A stretch of 64,000 nt of DNA from Primulina eburnea (lineage: Eukaryota > Streptophyta > Magnoliopsida > Lamiales > Gesneriaceae): NCBI RefSeq assembly GCF_022965805.1, contig NC_133105.1:4836001-4900000 (forward strand), read 5' to 3'. The notes beneath the pieces were generated by a model. It searched no databases. It worked only from the letters and a program-made list of their open reading frames with translations, and had not been told where the DNA came from. Both the position numbers and the translations under genes were made by a program. Shown here piece by piece: positions 44,788 through 55,870 of this stretch (the first letter of the stretch is position 1; each line of letters opens with the position of its first letter).

Positions 44788-45974
44788 CTACGGGTTCTTT
44801 TCTCTTTTGCCATTGAAGAAACAGGAACAGCAACCAGATAGGAAGCCATATCTTGTTCTGCATCAGAAAAAAATATTCTTCATTAATATTCTGTATACTT
44901 CTTGTGAGGCCAGTATAGAACTGTAGTTTGTTTAGTATCGAGAAAAGAAACTTAATTCTGCGTAGAATTTTAGAACTTGATTTTGCCATGAAATCAACGA
45001 AACTTATCTTTTCGATGGTGGGGGAAGATTTATTTTATTCTCTGTTTAAGGAAGTGAATGAACAGAGAAAAAGACCGACAACAAAATTTCTAGACAGTTT
45101 CAGATTCTTGATCAAGTTAAAAACCAAAAATAAAAAACAAAATGTATCCCACACAAAGAAAAGCAAAATAACACCAGAAATTGACATACCGTGTATTCCT
45201 GGTGCTCCGACCACCACTACTGCCGCTGCTACCGCTGCTGCCACTATTATCACTCGTTCTGCTACTATCACTATCGCTAGAACCCGTAAATTTCTTCTTC
45301 CACCAATCTTTTTCAGCAACACCCTTTACTATCTCAGGCTTGGGAGAAACCTTACCGCTATTATTACTCGCGAAGCCCTTCTTTTTCTTGGACTTGAAAG
45401 AAAACGGAAACACCATGTTCAGAAACAGCCCCTTGTTGTCAAAACTCCCGCTTCTCGTCACATGCTTTTCATGTTTCTTATAACTCTCCTGCTTCGTAAC
45501 CTTCGTCTCTCCCCTTTGCTGCAGAATTATCGACGATCTTTCGTATTTCGGCGATGTTGTTTCCGTTTGATCTGTGGTGGGATTCTCGACAAGGTCTCTT
45601 AAGGTGAGTTCGTAGGATGACTCAGGCATGTTCTTCACCATTTCCATGAGCTCCCACTGCCCTCTAACAATGGCTTGTGTTCTTGAATTTGGCGACAAAG
45701 ACCTGTGATTATGGTCTCCTAAAAGGGGTTCTGAGGGACTTTTTGGTGGGCTTGGATTGTTCTTCCATAAGGGCGGGGAGCAAACACCTGAATCATCACC
45801 TTCCATGGATTCCTGGTGATTTTCGGGTCGTAACATAACTATTTTTTCGCGGCACGTGTTGCTATGATTACCGTCATTATATTGCGATGATTTTCTGACA
45901 CCTCCTATGAAACTGTCCGAGCCCGGATTGGGATAAAAGTGACCTGGGCGATCGTCTGTTCTTGGATCGCACAT
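44788..45974 (-). CDS. Plant protein of unknown function, Ser-rich, two exons
   Basis: Exon 1 is 45190-45974 and exon 2 is 44788-44857; CG|A joins in frame to give 284 aa. It begins MCDPRTDDRPGHFYPN. The block GQWELMEMVKNMPESSYELT followed by LRDLVE (about residues 105-130) is the most conserved-looking part. A basic patch KSKKKKGF follows FPFSFK, then AEKDWWKKKFTGSSDSDSS. A long Ser/Gly tract leads to exon 2, which ends in a Cys-rich tail (GFLSGCCSCFFNGKREKNP). No signal peptide. I recall similar uncharacterised plant proteins with the same order (MVKNMPESSYEL, WWKKKF, Cys-rich end) but no established function. The basic patches suggest a nuclear location; this is inference. Confidence 0.72.
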
Positions 45975-46440
45975 GATTTGTTCTTGGAGTGAAAATGAGG
46001 CAAAAGTTGGAGGATATGGACAAGTTGGGTTGTGGTTGGATTGTTATCAATGAGTTTAGGTACACTGTAATTAGCTTTTAATTTGATGATAGAAAATAAA
46101 TTAAATATAAAGTGTTTTATTGGTTTTTTTGTTTTTTTATTTATTAATATTATGTTTAAAAAGTCAAGAATTTCTAGATGTGGGGGCGTAGGGTATATCT
46201 TTCTCCCCAAATTTCCTCGGTTTTGTCTCTCTCCATTTTATTTATTTTTTTTACTTTTATGTTGGCTTTCATTTTGAAATTTAATGGGAAACACTTATTT
46301 GTCAGATTTAATATCCTCTTTTTTTTTTCTCGCTTTCCATATGCTATTCACCCTAATAATTATCAATATTATATTATTAAATTTGAGATATTTAAATTAA
46401 CTATTTTTGATGTCACAATATGTTTTAATAATTATATATA
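45975..46440. other. Intergenic DNA upstream of the minus-strand gene
   Basis: AT-rich promoter-side sequence; no ORF of note. Confidence 0.5.
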
Positions 46441-46622
46441 CAGTGAGTCTCACGTGAGACCGTTTCACGGATCTTAATCTGTGAGACGGGTCAACCATAC
46501 CCATATTCACAATAAAAAGTAATACTTTTAGCATAAAAATTTATACTTTTTCACGGATAACCCAAATAAGAGATCCGTCTCACAAATACGACCCGTGAGA
46601 CCGTCCCACACAAGTTTTTGCC
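46441..46622 (+). mobile_element. Mutator-like MITE, copy B
   Basis: 182 bp, flanked by TTATATATA (46432-46440) and TTATACATA (46623-46631), 8 of 9 matching. Starts CAGTGAGTCTCACGTGAGAC and ends GTCCCACACAAGTTTTTGCC, in the same orientation and with the same interior as copy A. Confidence 0.8.
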
Positions 46623-47315
46623 TTATACATATTAATAAAATACTAAAATTTTGCTGGTTAAATTCTTAATTTTTTTCTCTCATATATCAATATTACATTG
46701 TAGTCTCTCGTTATTTTTTATAGTTATATTTTGATCTTTATTTAATATAAATCAAATGAAATTATAAAAAATATTGTGTTGTGTGTGTGAGTACACTAGT
46801 TTAAATAAGATTTACATTTTTTATGATACAACATTAGGTAAAGTAAATCTCTGGGCTAACAAAAGTCTAGCACATTAGTATGCAAACTACGTTAGACAAA
46901 CTTTGTACGATTTTTTTCATACTATAAATTGTTGATAAAGGAAATCAAACTTCTTCCAAATTAATTAAACGTTCATCTACTACAAGGAGTTGAATGAAAA
47001 ACACGTGTATGTTTTTTTTTTTTTTGACAGTATATCGTCTTATTTTGGTTTCTAATATAAAGTCATACTTTCCCTAAGAAAATTATGTGTGTGTCTATAT
47101 ATTTGCACAACTGTCTATCTAAATTAGTCATGGTTTTATTATTATTGTTATTTTAGAAAAACATGTACATGTATAATGATATGCATTACATTACATATTT
47201 TAATCTCGGACTAGAAAAAAGGTGGGTCCTTAGCCCAAATTTTATCAATAAGTATAACAACGATATCCTGATTTTAAGGGGATTATTTATGTCACAAAAA
47301 TGACTTTTATATTAA
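46623..47315. other. AT-rich spacer, no gene seen
   Basis: Only short low-complexity ORFs. Confidence 0.55.
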
Positions 47316-47499
47316 GGTAGGTCTTTTGTTAGACGGTCTCACGAATCTTTATATATGTGACGGATCAACCCTCCCGATATTCACAATAAAAAGTAATACT
47401 CTTAGCATAAAAAAGTAATAATTTTTCATGAATGACCCAAATAAAAGATCTGTTTCACAAAATACGACCCGTAAGACCGTCTGACGCGAGTTTTTGCTT
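47316..47499 (+). mobile_element. Mutator-like MITE, copy C
   Basis: 184 bp, flanked by a perfect TTATATTAA (47307-47315 and 47500-47508). It carries the family's start (ttagacggtctcac), interior (attcacaataaaaagtaat) and end (taagaccgtctgacgcgag, tttttg). Confidence 0.8.
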
Positions 47500-47680
47500 T
47501 TATATTAATGATAAATAAAGTTTATATATATAGTGGATTACACAAGGGCCGGTTGTTAATGAATGTAATTATGAATAGATCGGCTCGGTTGGTATTAAAA
47601 TCAACCAATAAAAAAAAATGATACAATAAAATAATAAATAATAAACAGCAAAAGGTAAAATTGATTGATGTTTAATTGAT

Positions 47681-48085
47681 ACTAGTAATCGTTGCACACG
47701 CAACGCGTGTGTCCTGAATACATGTGGCTAATATATTAAATATTCATGATATTACAACATAATGACGTCACAACATAAAAAGAGAGTTTATTTTTCACGG
47801 TGGCTAGTTTGGAGAAGAAATAATATTATTTTTCACGTGATCAGTTTCCTTATGACGGTGAATATAATATTATTTGTTAAGAAAAAATATAATATAAAAA
47901 ATGAGAAAGGGTAAAATAGGAAAGAAAGTCGGTGTCCTCATAGAGCGGTTATTGTTAGAGACTCAACTATAATAAAATAGTAAATAGTAAATATAAAAAA
48001 TTAAAAATGGTAAAACAGGAAAGAAAGTTGATGTCCTCATAGAACGATTATTATTAGGGTCTTGTACTTAATATAATAGTATAGA
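47681..48085 (-). mobile_element. Small Helitron-like element
   Basis: Read on the minus strand it starts TCTATACTATTATATT at 48085, after an A, and ends CTAGT at 47681. A hairpin CACGC-gtt-GCGTG (47697-47709) lies about 15 bases before the end. TC start, 3' hairpin and CTRRT end are Helitron traits. The base after the end is A rather than the usual T. About 80 bp are duplicated inside (the ggaaagaaagt..gatgtcctcatagaac unit at about 47915 and 48015). No coding capacity. Confidence 0.45.
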
Positions 48086-48888
48086 TTATATAATATTAAT
48101 TACATGTTAATTAATATCTCATGACTATAAAATCCACATATATTGAACATAATTTCTCTCTACAATATAATAACCTAGCTATCTATATAATGAGATAACA
48201 TCAGGGCAGTTTCTAGCCATATAATATAAAATATTCGTTAGTAATTAAAGAAAAGTGTCATGTTAGGGAAGATACAAACTCTAGGATTTGGGCATTAATT
48301 AAAAGTTAGGATTAGGACATATATTTGGTCTTTTTTTTAATAATAATAATAATTTAAATATTGGACAAAAATTAAAAGGAGTTAAATGGACGTTCCACAA
48401 AATTTAAGATTTTTATATAAAAAATCGTTTCAACCTCCTTATAACTCAATGATAGTTGAATTTATCTGCAGTTTTTCTCTTGATTTACTAGATATACGTG
48501 ATTTAATAGCCATCGCAGATGATTCGAGGTCGACCTAATAATAGTGGCCACGTATTACTCGTCACAAAATATGCTTCCTTTATAGTCAATGTATTGGGGA
48601 TATTGATAAACAAAAATGGATGAATTAAAATGTGACTCTAGAATATTTTAGAAACTCCCTTATTTGAATGGCGTTGTGAAATTGTATTATTGGTCAACCT
48701 ATAACATAGTTTACAAAATTGTTTTATTTTTTATCATTTGTTTCATGAGGATGAATTTAAATGTTTTGGTGTTCATGAAATTGGAATTAAGAAAGATTTT
48801 ATTTAAAAAAATAAGATTTTTTATATTTTAGTTTTCTCTTGTTTGATTAATGACATGAAAGGTATATGTGTGATGATTAAACAAATAA
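48086..48888. other. AT-rich spacer, no gene seen
   Basis: No ORF or clear element seen. Confidence 0.5.
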
Positions 48889-49163
48889 GAGTATGTCTCT
48901 TGTGAGACGGTCTCACGAATCTTTATCTGTGAGACAGATCAATCTTACTGATATACACAATAAAAAATAATACTTTTAGCATAAAAAACAATACTTTTAG
49001 CATAAAAACGAATACTTTTTCATGAATGACTCAAATATCCGATTTTCATAATAAAAAGTAATACTCTTAACATAAAAAAATAATATTTTTTTGTGAATTA
49101 CTTAAAAAAGAGATATTTTTTACAAAATACGATCTATGAAATTGTCTCACGTAAGTTTTTGCC
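48889..49163 (+). mobile_element. Mutator-like MITE, copy D, internally expanded
   Basis: 275 bp; the same ends as copies A-C, but the aataaaa..taatacttttagcataaaa module is repeated several times, making it about 90 bp longer. The flanks AACAAATAA (48880-48888) and ACTAAATAA (49164-49172) agree at 7 of 9 positions, so the copy is older. Confidence 0.7.
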
Positions 49164-49509
49164 ACTAAATAAAATTGAGAACTTATTTTTATTAATTATT
49201 TGAGGAATATTTATAGTTTAAGAAATTAATAAAAATAACAATTAAAATGATAGTTTAGTATTATTTGTTTCTAGAAACTAGGGGTGATAAAGAATCCAAC
49301 CCTGACTTGGGAGGTGGCTTTATGATTTATTTTCTTTTTTTTTTCAAAAAAGAAATAATCCTGAATAATGAATATGACGTCCTTGATTATGGCAGCTGTA
49401 TTGACGTCCACTTCCCCATATTCTTGATTTTGGTGGTGTTCTAGAATATAGATGGTTGTTTGCAAATGTCATCGTGCGTCATTTGTCAAAAAAATTGTTT
49501 ACTTGAACC
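49164..49509. other. Promoter region of the PPR gene
   Basis: AT-rich; a possible leader begins near 49440. No separate gene. Confidence 0.45.
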
Positions 49510-51570
49510 ATGAGCGTTCAAGATTTGCAGTCTTGTGCCCGTTTACTCAATTCTTTGAACACCCACGATTCCATTACGCGCGGGCAGCAGCTTCACCTTC
49601 TCTTCATCAAAAAGGGTGTTCTGTCTTCCACTCTCTCCATCGCCAATCGCCTCCTGCAAATGTACGGCAGGTGTGGAGGAATAGATTATGCTCGGCGGTT
49701 GTTTGATGAAATGGCCCAGAGGAATTTGTTCTCTTGGAATACCCTTCTCGAAGGTTATGCGAAGGACGGGCATAAAACTGGGATGCTGGACGTTTTTTCC
49801 TCAATGCCTGAGAAAAATGAGTTCTCTTGGAACGCAGTCATTTCGGGTTTGGCAAAAGTTGGTGAGTTGGATGTTGTGCGGCGGTTGTTTCATGAAATGC
49901 CGTGGAAAAATGGCATTGCATGGAATACAATGATTCACGGGTATGCGAGGAATGGACAACCAAACATGGCTTTGGGGTTTTTTAAAGATTTTTTAAAGTG
50001 GGAAGCACGCAAAACGGGTGGTGTTTTGAGCTTAGATCCATTTGTTTTGGCAACTGTAGTTGGAGCCTGCACAGAGTTGGGAGGCCTTGATTTAGGGAAG
50101 CAGATTCATGCTAGAATGATAGTTGATTACATCGAATTTGATTCGGTCATGGAGAGTTCTCTAGTGAACATGTATGCAAAATGTGGTGACTTAGATAGCG
50201 CGAGTCATCTTTTGAATGCCATGGAGGATCCAGATGATTATTCCCTGTCATCTTTAATAGCAGTATATGCAAATTGTGGTAGGATGAACGATGCAAGAAG
50301 GATATTTGAACTTAAGTTTAGTCCTTGTGCTGTGTTATGGAATTCTTTGATTTCAGGATATATTGCTAATGACGAGTCCATGGAGGCTTTGTTATTATTC
50401 AACACGATGCACAAAAAGGGTATTTTGGGAGACTTGTCTACCGTGTCTTGTGTTCTAAGGGCCTGTGGTAGTGTAGGTATTCTTAAAAATGGAATGCAAT
50501 TACATGCTCATGCTCATAAGTTAGGAACTTTATATGACCTTGTTGTTGCGAGTTCTCTCGTTGATGCTTATGCAAAGTGTGGGAGTCATAGCGATTCTTG
50601 CAAGCTATTTGGTGAACTTGAAACTCATGATACTGTTTTACTGAATTCTATGATCACTATATACTGTAATTGCGATAGAATCGAGGAAGCAAAGTGCATT
50701 TTCGTTGATATTAAATCGAAAAGCTTGATCTCATGGAATTCCATTATCATTGGTTTGAGTCAAAATGGCCGTCCAATTGAAGCATTAAGTCTCTTTTGTA
50801 AGATGAATGAGACCAACTGGAGAATGGATAGTTTCACCCTCTCTGGTGCCATTAGTGCATGTGCCAGTATTCCATCTCTTGAACTTGGTGAACAGGTTTT
50901 TGCTAGAGCTACCATCATTGGTGTCGATCTTCATCAGGTCATAGCTACCTCCCTCGTTGACTTCTATTGCAAGTGTGGTCTTGTTGACTCTGGTCGAAAA
51001 TTTTTTGATGGAATAATGAAATTTGATGCAGTTCTATGGAATTCTTTGTTGATGGGTTATGCTACAAACGGTCATGGAGTTGAAGCACTAAATCTATTTC
51101 GTGAAATGAGACGAGAAGGTGTTTCCCCCACCGAAGTCACATTTACTGCAGTTTTATCTGCTTGCGATCATTGTGGACTCGTGAAAGAAGGAAAGAACTG
51201 GTTCCGCAGAATGAAATTCGAGTATCATATCGATCCTGGGATCGAACATTACTCCTGCATGGTTGATCTTTTTGCAAGGGCAGGTTTTCTTGAAGAAGCT
51301 ATTAATCTTATTGATGAGATGCCATTTCATTCTGACTCAGATATGTGGTCAGCGATTTTAAGAGGGTGCATAACAAATGGAGATAAGTCTCTTTCCAACA
51401 AAGTAGCCGAGAGAATTATTGAACTAGATCCTCAGAATTCAGGTGCTCTTGTACAGTTATCGGGCCTATTAGCTTCAGGAGGAGACTGGGAAAAATCGGA
51501 ACTGGTGAGACGGGTGATGAAAGACATTAAAATCCAAAAAAATCCAGGCAGAAGCTGGTGTAATGTCTAA
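49510..51570 (+). CDS. PLS-class pentatricopeptide repeat protein (E-type, no DYW)
   Basis: Intronless 686-aa ORF made of PPR motifs from about residue 40 to 600, for example NRLLQMYGRCGGIDYARRLF, NLFSWNTLLEGYAKDG, NEFSWNAVISGLAKVGELD, SSLVDAYAKCGSHSDSCKLF, DAVLWNSLLMGYATNGHGVE, TFTAVLSACDHCGLVKEG. It alternates P, L and S types. The C-terminus carries E and E+ like motifs (MWSAILRGCITNGDKSLSNK, KIQKNPGRSWCNV) and stops before any DYW deaminase. Such proteins bind organellar RNA one base per motif and usually specify C-to-U editing sites or RNA processing in mitochondria or chloroplasts. The first residues give only a weak targeting signal. Order of motifs resembles Arabidopsis At1g77010 as I remember it. 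The frame is undamaged. Confidence 0.95.
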   Translation: MSVQDLQSCARLLNSLNTHDSITRGQQLHLLFIKKGVLSSTLSIANRLLQMYGRCGGIDYARRLFDEMAQRNLFSWNTLLEGYAKDGHKTGMLDVFSSMPEKNEFSWNAVISGLAKVGELDVVRRLFHEMPWKNGIAWNTMIHGYARNGQPNMALGFFKDFLKWEARKTGGVLSLDPFVLATVVGACTELGGLDLGKQIHARMIVDYIEFDSVMESSLVNMYAKCGDLDSASHLLNAMEDPDDYSLSSLIAVYANCGRMNDARRIFELKFSPCAVLWNSLISGYIANDESMEALLLFNTMHKKGILGDLSTVSCVLRACGSVGILKNGMQLHAHAHKLGTLYDLVVASSLVDAYAKCGSHSDSCKLFGELETHDTVLLNSMITIYCNCDRIEEAKCIFVDIKSKSLISWNSIIIGLSQNGRPIEALSLFCKMNETNWRMDSFTLSGAISACASIPSLELGEQVFARATIIGVDLHQVIATSLVDFYCKCGLVDSGRKFFDGIMKFDAVLWNSLLMGYATNGHGVEALNLFREMRREGVSPTEVTFTAVLSACDHCGLVKEGKNWFRRMKFEYHIDPGIEHYSCMVDLFARAGFLEEAINLIDEMPFHSDSDMWSAILRGCITNGDKSLSNKVAERIIELDPQNSGALVQLSGLLASGGDWEKSELVRRVMKDIKIQKNPGRSWCNV

Positions 51571-54500
51571 GAGCGAAATTCAGAAAATGCCATGAGATAA
51601 GAGACTTGGCTGGTGGACATGGAATGGCCGTGCTATCTTCTAGCGAGTAATGTTATACGCTATTCCTGAATAATATAATAGAATCTGGTGCCTCGAAAGG
51701 AAAATAATTTATGGGAGGAACCATTGTTCCAAGCACCTAGATGAACCATCATGTTGGAAGAAATAACTTGGTTTGCTTAAGTCAAACTAAATGCTTGGAT
51801 GAATCGGAGTGATGAAGGCAATAATGGTCGTTTCCATTTGGTTCGATCTGTGACTTTTGATGCTCCAAAAATCAATGAACCTAAGGGAGACGTGGAAATT
51901 AACATTGTGGTATAGCCTAGAGGCATGGAATCAACGTGGTTTGCTTTGCCTCAACTATCTGATCAACTGCTTATTAAATCTACAAGAAAATGGCAAAGGA
52001 GCTCAGAGAGACTGAAAATATAGAATTGAGAACGATGGTGGATGGTACCAAAATTTTTCGGGTTGGCAACTTCTTGGATTTCAAAAAAGTGTATTCTAAA
52101 CCAATTATTAGCATAGTGCAAGGACTGTAAGTGATTCTACGTAAGATTCTCGATAAGAAGATGACTGTCGAGTGAATTCTTTCAAGTAACTACGATCATC
52201 CAAAAACTGACACTACCTTTGTTTGGAAAGATTTTATGAAAAGGGAGAGAATGTCCAAGTACGGATAGTTAGGTTTCGTCCCGAGGAATATATCAAGGTT
52301 CTTGAGATTATCTTCAGCAGTGGAAAAGACCAATGTCATGATCAAATACGGCCGAAGGCCAATGTGATCAATGGGCCAATCTCGGTCCCAAGGGGATGTG
52401 CTTTTCTTAAGAAAAATATATATATTTAGAAATGTTTCAATAGTTACGATATCAGTCACAAGTCCTCCGAATATAAGCAGTTAAGAAAAAAGAAATATAT
52501 TGAACAATTGATACAAGGTTAGTCATGTTTTTTTGTTATAAATCCAATTTTGTAAATGAATCGAATCGGGCTTAATATGAGGAATAATTAAGACTTAAAT
52601 TCGGCTCAAAATAGATATATTGGAGTTTGATTCGAAGTTAGGAAAATTAAAAAAGAACATTTGTTTGTATTTGGTTCGAAAGATTTGAAAATGTTCGTGA
52701 ACCGCTAAAATTATTATTCGAAAATAAATATTCAAAATGTTTGAAATCTATTTATTTAATATATATTTATTGTTTGCATTTGTCTTAAAAAAGTAAGTTT
52801 TCGCAAAAATGACAATTCTAAAACAAGAAAGATATATCATGAATGTCGAAATAAAATGTATTGTAATAAATTATTGAAAACATTAAATTTTATGGAATTT
52901 TTTTTAGAAAAACTTCTCTATTTTCTTTTTTAAAAAATCAAATATGAATTGAAGACATTTAAAAACATAAATTTCAATTATTATTTGCATTGATTATATC
53001 AATTCATTTAATTTGAGATATATTTTTGCGTTATAATGATATATTTAGTTGTTATTATAAACTGTATAAATAATTTAGTTTGCTTTCTGCATCACGTTCA
53101 GACGATCAATTTTCCATCAAAATAAAAAATAATGAGTACAATGTTTAGTATCACATGTGAGCTAAATCATTCAAAAATACATTTGACGCTTAAACTCTGA
53201 TTATTTCGTTGATATTATATACCCGCATAGTAAATAAATACGTAATTATATGTGAATTTTTTCAAATTATTTTTAAAATTCTAATTTAAGTTTGATGTTC
53301 CTTGAAAATATCAATTACATTTAAGTATTTCGATTATGATTTTAAATTGTGTGTTATTTTTTTATATATTTAAAATTTAATACTCTCTATCACAACTTAA
53401 AATCATAATCGAAATACTTAAATTACTTTTTTTATATATTTAATGTTTAATACTCTCTATCATACTAAATAAAATATAAAAGTTTTTATACGATATTACA
53501 TTTTTCAATTTTCCAAAAGAGTGTCCATAAACTATTATTATTATTATTATTATTATGTATCTTAATAAAACTTTAAAATATATATCTTAATTAAGATTTA
53601 ATATAAATTTTTTTAAATATCCAAAAATAATTATATTTTAATCAAAATTTATTCATTTAATAACTGACAAAAAAATTAATTTTTGAAAAATATTTATTTA
53701 TTGTTTAAAATTTCGATAACAAGAAAATATATGATTTTTTAATTAATAACATTTTCACTTAACAAAGATAAATAAGTCAATTTAACTACAAACTATTTTT
53801 ATCATCATTTGAGTGTCATATCAAATTACATAAATAAATATTTTTTAGAATAAATTTTTATAATAATATTTAAAATTTAAATTTATTCATTTATTATATC
53901 AACAATTGTAAATGATTATTCAAACACTAATACTTACTAATTTTAATCATAAATTACATAAAATAATACTTTGTGCATCACATCGGTGAAAACTAGTATT
54001 AATAAAATACCAAGATTTGCGAGCGCATACAATATAATTGTGCTCGAGTTTGACTCCAAAAAATTCGAATGTGTTAGAGTTCGGTTTGAATATGAATCGA
54101 ATATTTTTCGAACCGATACAATTCATTTACACGCTTGGTTATAACCTACCTAATCAATCAAATAAAGTTTTTTTAGTTAAAAAATATTACGTTATTATTT
54201 ATCAATCATTTGTGTTATATGCTATTGAATCAATTCAAGGATAAGGTGTAACATATCAATAAAACTAAATCTTGAGTTAAGATAGAGACCTATTAAAAGG
54301 GTTATTATGATATAATTTAGGGGGCAAATTTGACAGCAAATTTTTTGTCTTACTGAATTTTTGTGGATTTATCAAAAGTTATAGTTAATGGTAATGATGC
54401 AATTAAAATTTTTTAAATCGTACATCAGTCCAAGCCTATGTTTCAATTATTCTAACAAGCATGAAGAATTATTACACTTCAACAAACTATCTCTCAATAA

Positions 54501-54680
54501 TTACACTAGAACTGAGCTCACGATGCTATCAAAAACTATAGATGATAATAATTGTGCAACTTAAATATTTTAAACTGTACAATAACTTAAACATCACGTT
54601 TCGATTGCTCTAACAAATATTGACAATTATTGCACCTCAACATTTGTAAACTAAAGCGAGCACAGGATCCAGGTTACCGG
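51571..54680. other. Intergenic DNA, no gene seen
   Basis: The first 900 bp (to about 52430) are of more mixed composition and might be decayed gene or element sequence, but no frame stays open. Then very AT-rich sequence. At 53972-53997 a degenerate hairpin followed by CTAGT looks like another Helitron 3' end, similar to 17334-17360. An inverted pair taagtatttcgattatgatttt / aaaatcataatcgaaatact lies at about 53322-53420. Confidence 0.5.
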
Positions 54681-54878
54681 TAGGGCTGCAAACGAATCGA
54701 ACATGTTCGCGAGTTTTTCGAGCCGGCTCGATAAATATTCGATTCGTATTCGAACTTATCGAATTTGAGCCGAACTCGAACACGTTCGAACTTTTTTTCG
54801 AGCCGAACTCGAGCCCAAATTATTTTGTTCGATAGCTCGCGAATAGTTCGCGAGCCTTAATATTTTATTAATATAATA

Positions 54879-54923
<45 letters not shown>

Positions 54924-55172
54924 CGAATATTTCGAGCATTTCGAGCTTTCAAACCTTAATATCCGAGCAATAATTCGAATAGTTCACGAATATATTCGAA
55001 TATTTCGAGCCGAACTCGAACTCGAACTTCATTTCGAGCCGAGCTCGAGCCCAAATATTTGAAATTATCGAACTTCGAATCGAGCTCAAACTCGAATATA
55101 CCTATTTCGAGCCGAATTCGAGCCTGACTTTTTTACTATTATTCGGCTCGATTCGGTTCGTTTGCTAACCTA
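54681..55172. mobile_element. hAT-like foldback element rich in TTCGAGCC repeats
   Basis: 492-bp element flanked by a perfect 8-bp duplication GTTACCGG (54673-54680 and 55173-55180). Terminal inverted repeats are TAGGGCTGCAAACGAATCGA at the left and a 3' end whose reverse complement is TAGGTTAGCAAACGAACCGA. The interior consists of many sense and antisense copies of a TTCGAGCC/GGCTCGAA-type unit with a (TA)n tract at about 54880-54922. An 8-bp duplication points to the hAT superfamily. No coding capacity. Confidence 0.8.
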
Positions 55173-55331
55173 GTTACCGGGAATATTATCTCCAGTGTGT
55201 TTTGTAAAAGATGTTCACGCAGAAATCTCATTGAAGAATAAAAATATTATTGATGAACCCTCAAATGTTTTTTGTTGAATTCAAATGTTCGCCTAATCGC
55301 ATAGAACGATCCCATACTCCATAACCGAACG

Positions 55332-55340
55332 TATATAAAT
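55332..55340 (+). promoter_or_regulatory. TATA box
   Basis: TATATAAAT in a good context (accgaacg before it). It implies a transcript start near 55365, which is 35 bp ahead of a 60-codon ORF and 500 bp ahead of the USP-kinase start. Confidence 0.5.
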
Positions 55341-55399
55341 ACCAGGAGCTAAAAGACTACTGACAATTCTTGTTTTCTTCGACTGCTTCTCAAATATCT

Positions 55400-55579
55400 A
55401 TGTCGAGTAACATAGGTGGTTTCTCTGATTCTCCGCGAAAACAATCTCGAATATCCACAGTATATAGCAATCAACTACATACCCCAGAAAAAATACTACG
55501 TTTTCCACATACATGGAGCCTACAAGATCCAGACATGAAGAATGACAGGCCAATAAGTTTTCACTTTCAAGATCCTTGA
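55400..55579 (+). CDS. Candidate small ORF after a TATA box
   Basis: 59-aa ORF beginning MSSNIGGFSDSPRKQSRIST and ending SFHFQDP. It is hydrophilic with no signal peptide or known motif. The only support is the TATA box about 60 bp upstream and a short leader. It could equally be an upstream ORF in the USP-kinase 5' leader. No family recognised. Confidence 0.2.
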   Translation: MSSNIGGFSDSPRKQSRISTVYSNQLHTPEKILRFPHTWSLQDPDMKNDRPISFHFQDP

Positions 55580-55870
55580 AATGGGAACTGCCTGTTTGTT
55601 GATGTGATGCAGAAATTTGATTCGAGGCAGGACACGAACTTTTAACCTCCAAGATTCTCAAGCAAAAAAGTGCCCATTTAATTTCTTGATATCCCTTGAT
55701 GTCATACAGCTTTTTGAACAGGGGATATTTCTTACATTCGAGAATCAGTCCATTTAATTCGGAAGATTTTGATGTATATCAAATCTCTACTACTGCCAAA
55801 TCAAATCCATCTTTCCAAACACCACTTTAATAATTTTGCGGGATTTTAATTTAAGATATAATTGCTCATA

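Noticed and set aside
45181..45483. Plus-strand Leu-rich 100-codon ORF
   Set aside because: It is antisense to the Ser-rich tract of the minus-strand two-exon gene; Ser codons read backwards give Leu-type runs.
49452..49706. N-terminal extension of the PPR gene
   Set aside because: It is in a different frame from the PPR ORF, and no splice pair joins it.
51571..52430. Possible decayed gene behind the PPR gene
   Set aside because: Base composition is gene-like, but no frame stays open beyond about 65 codons and no family is recognisable.
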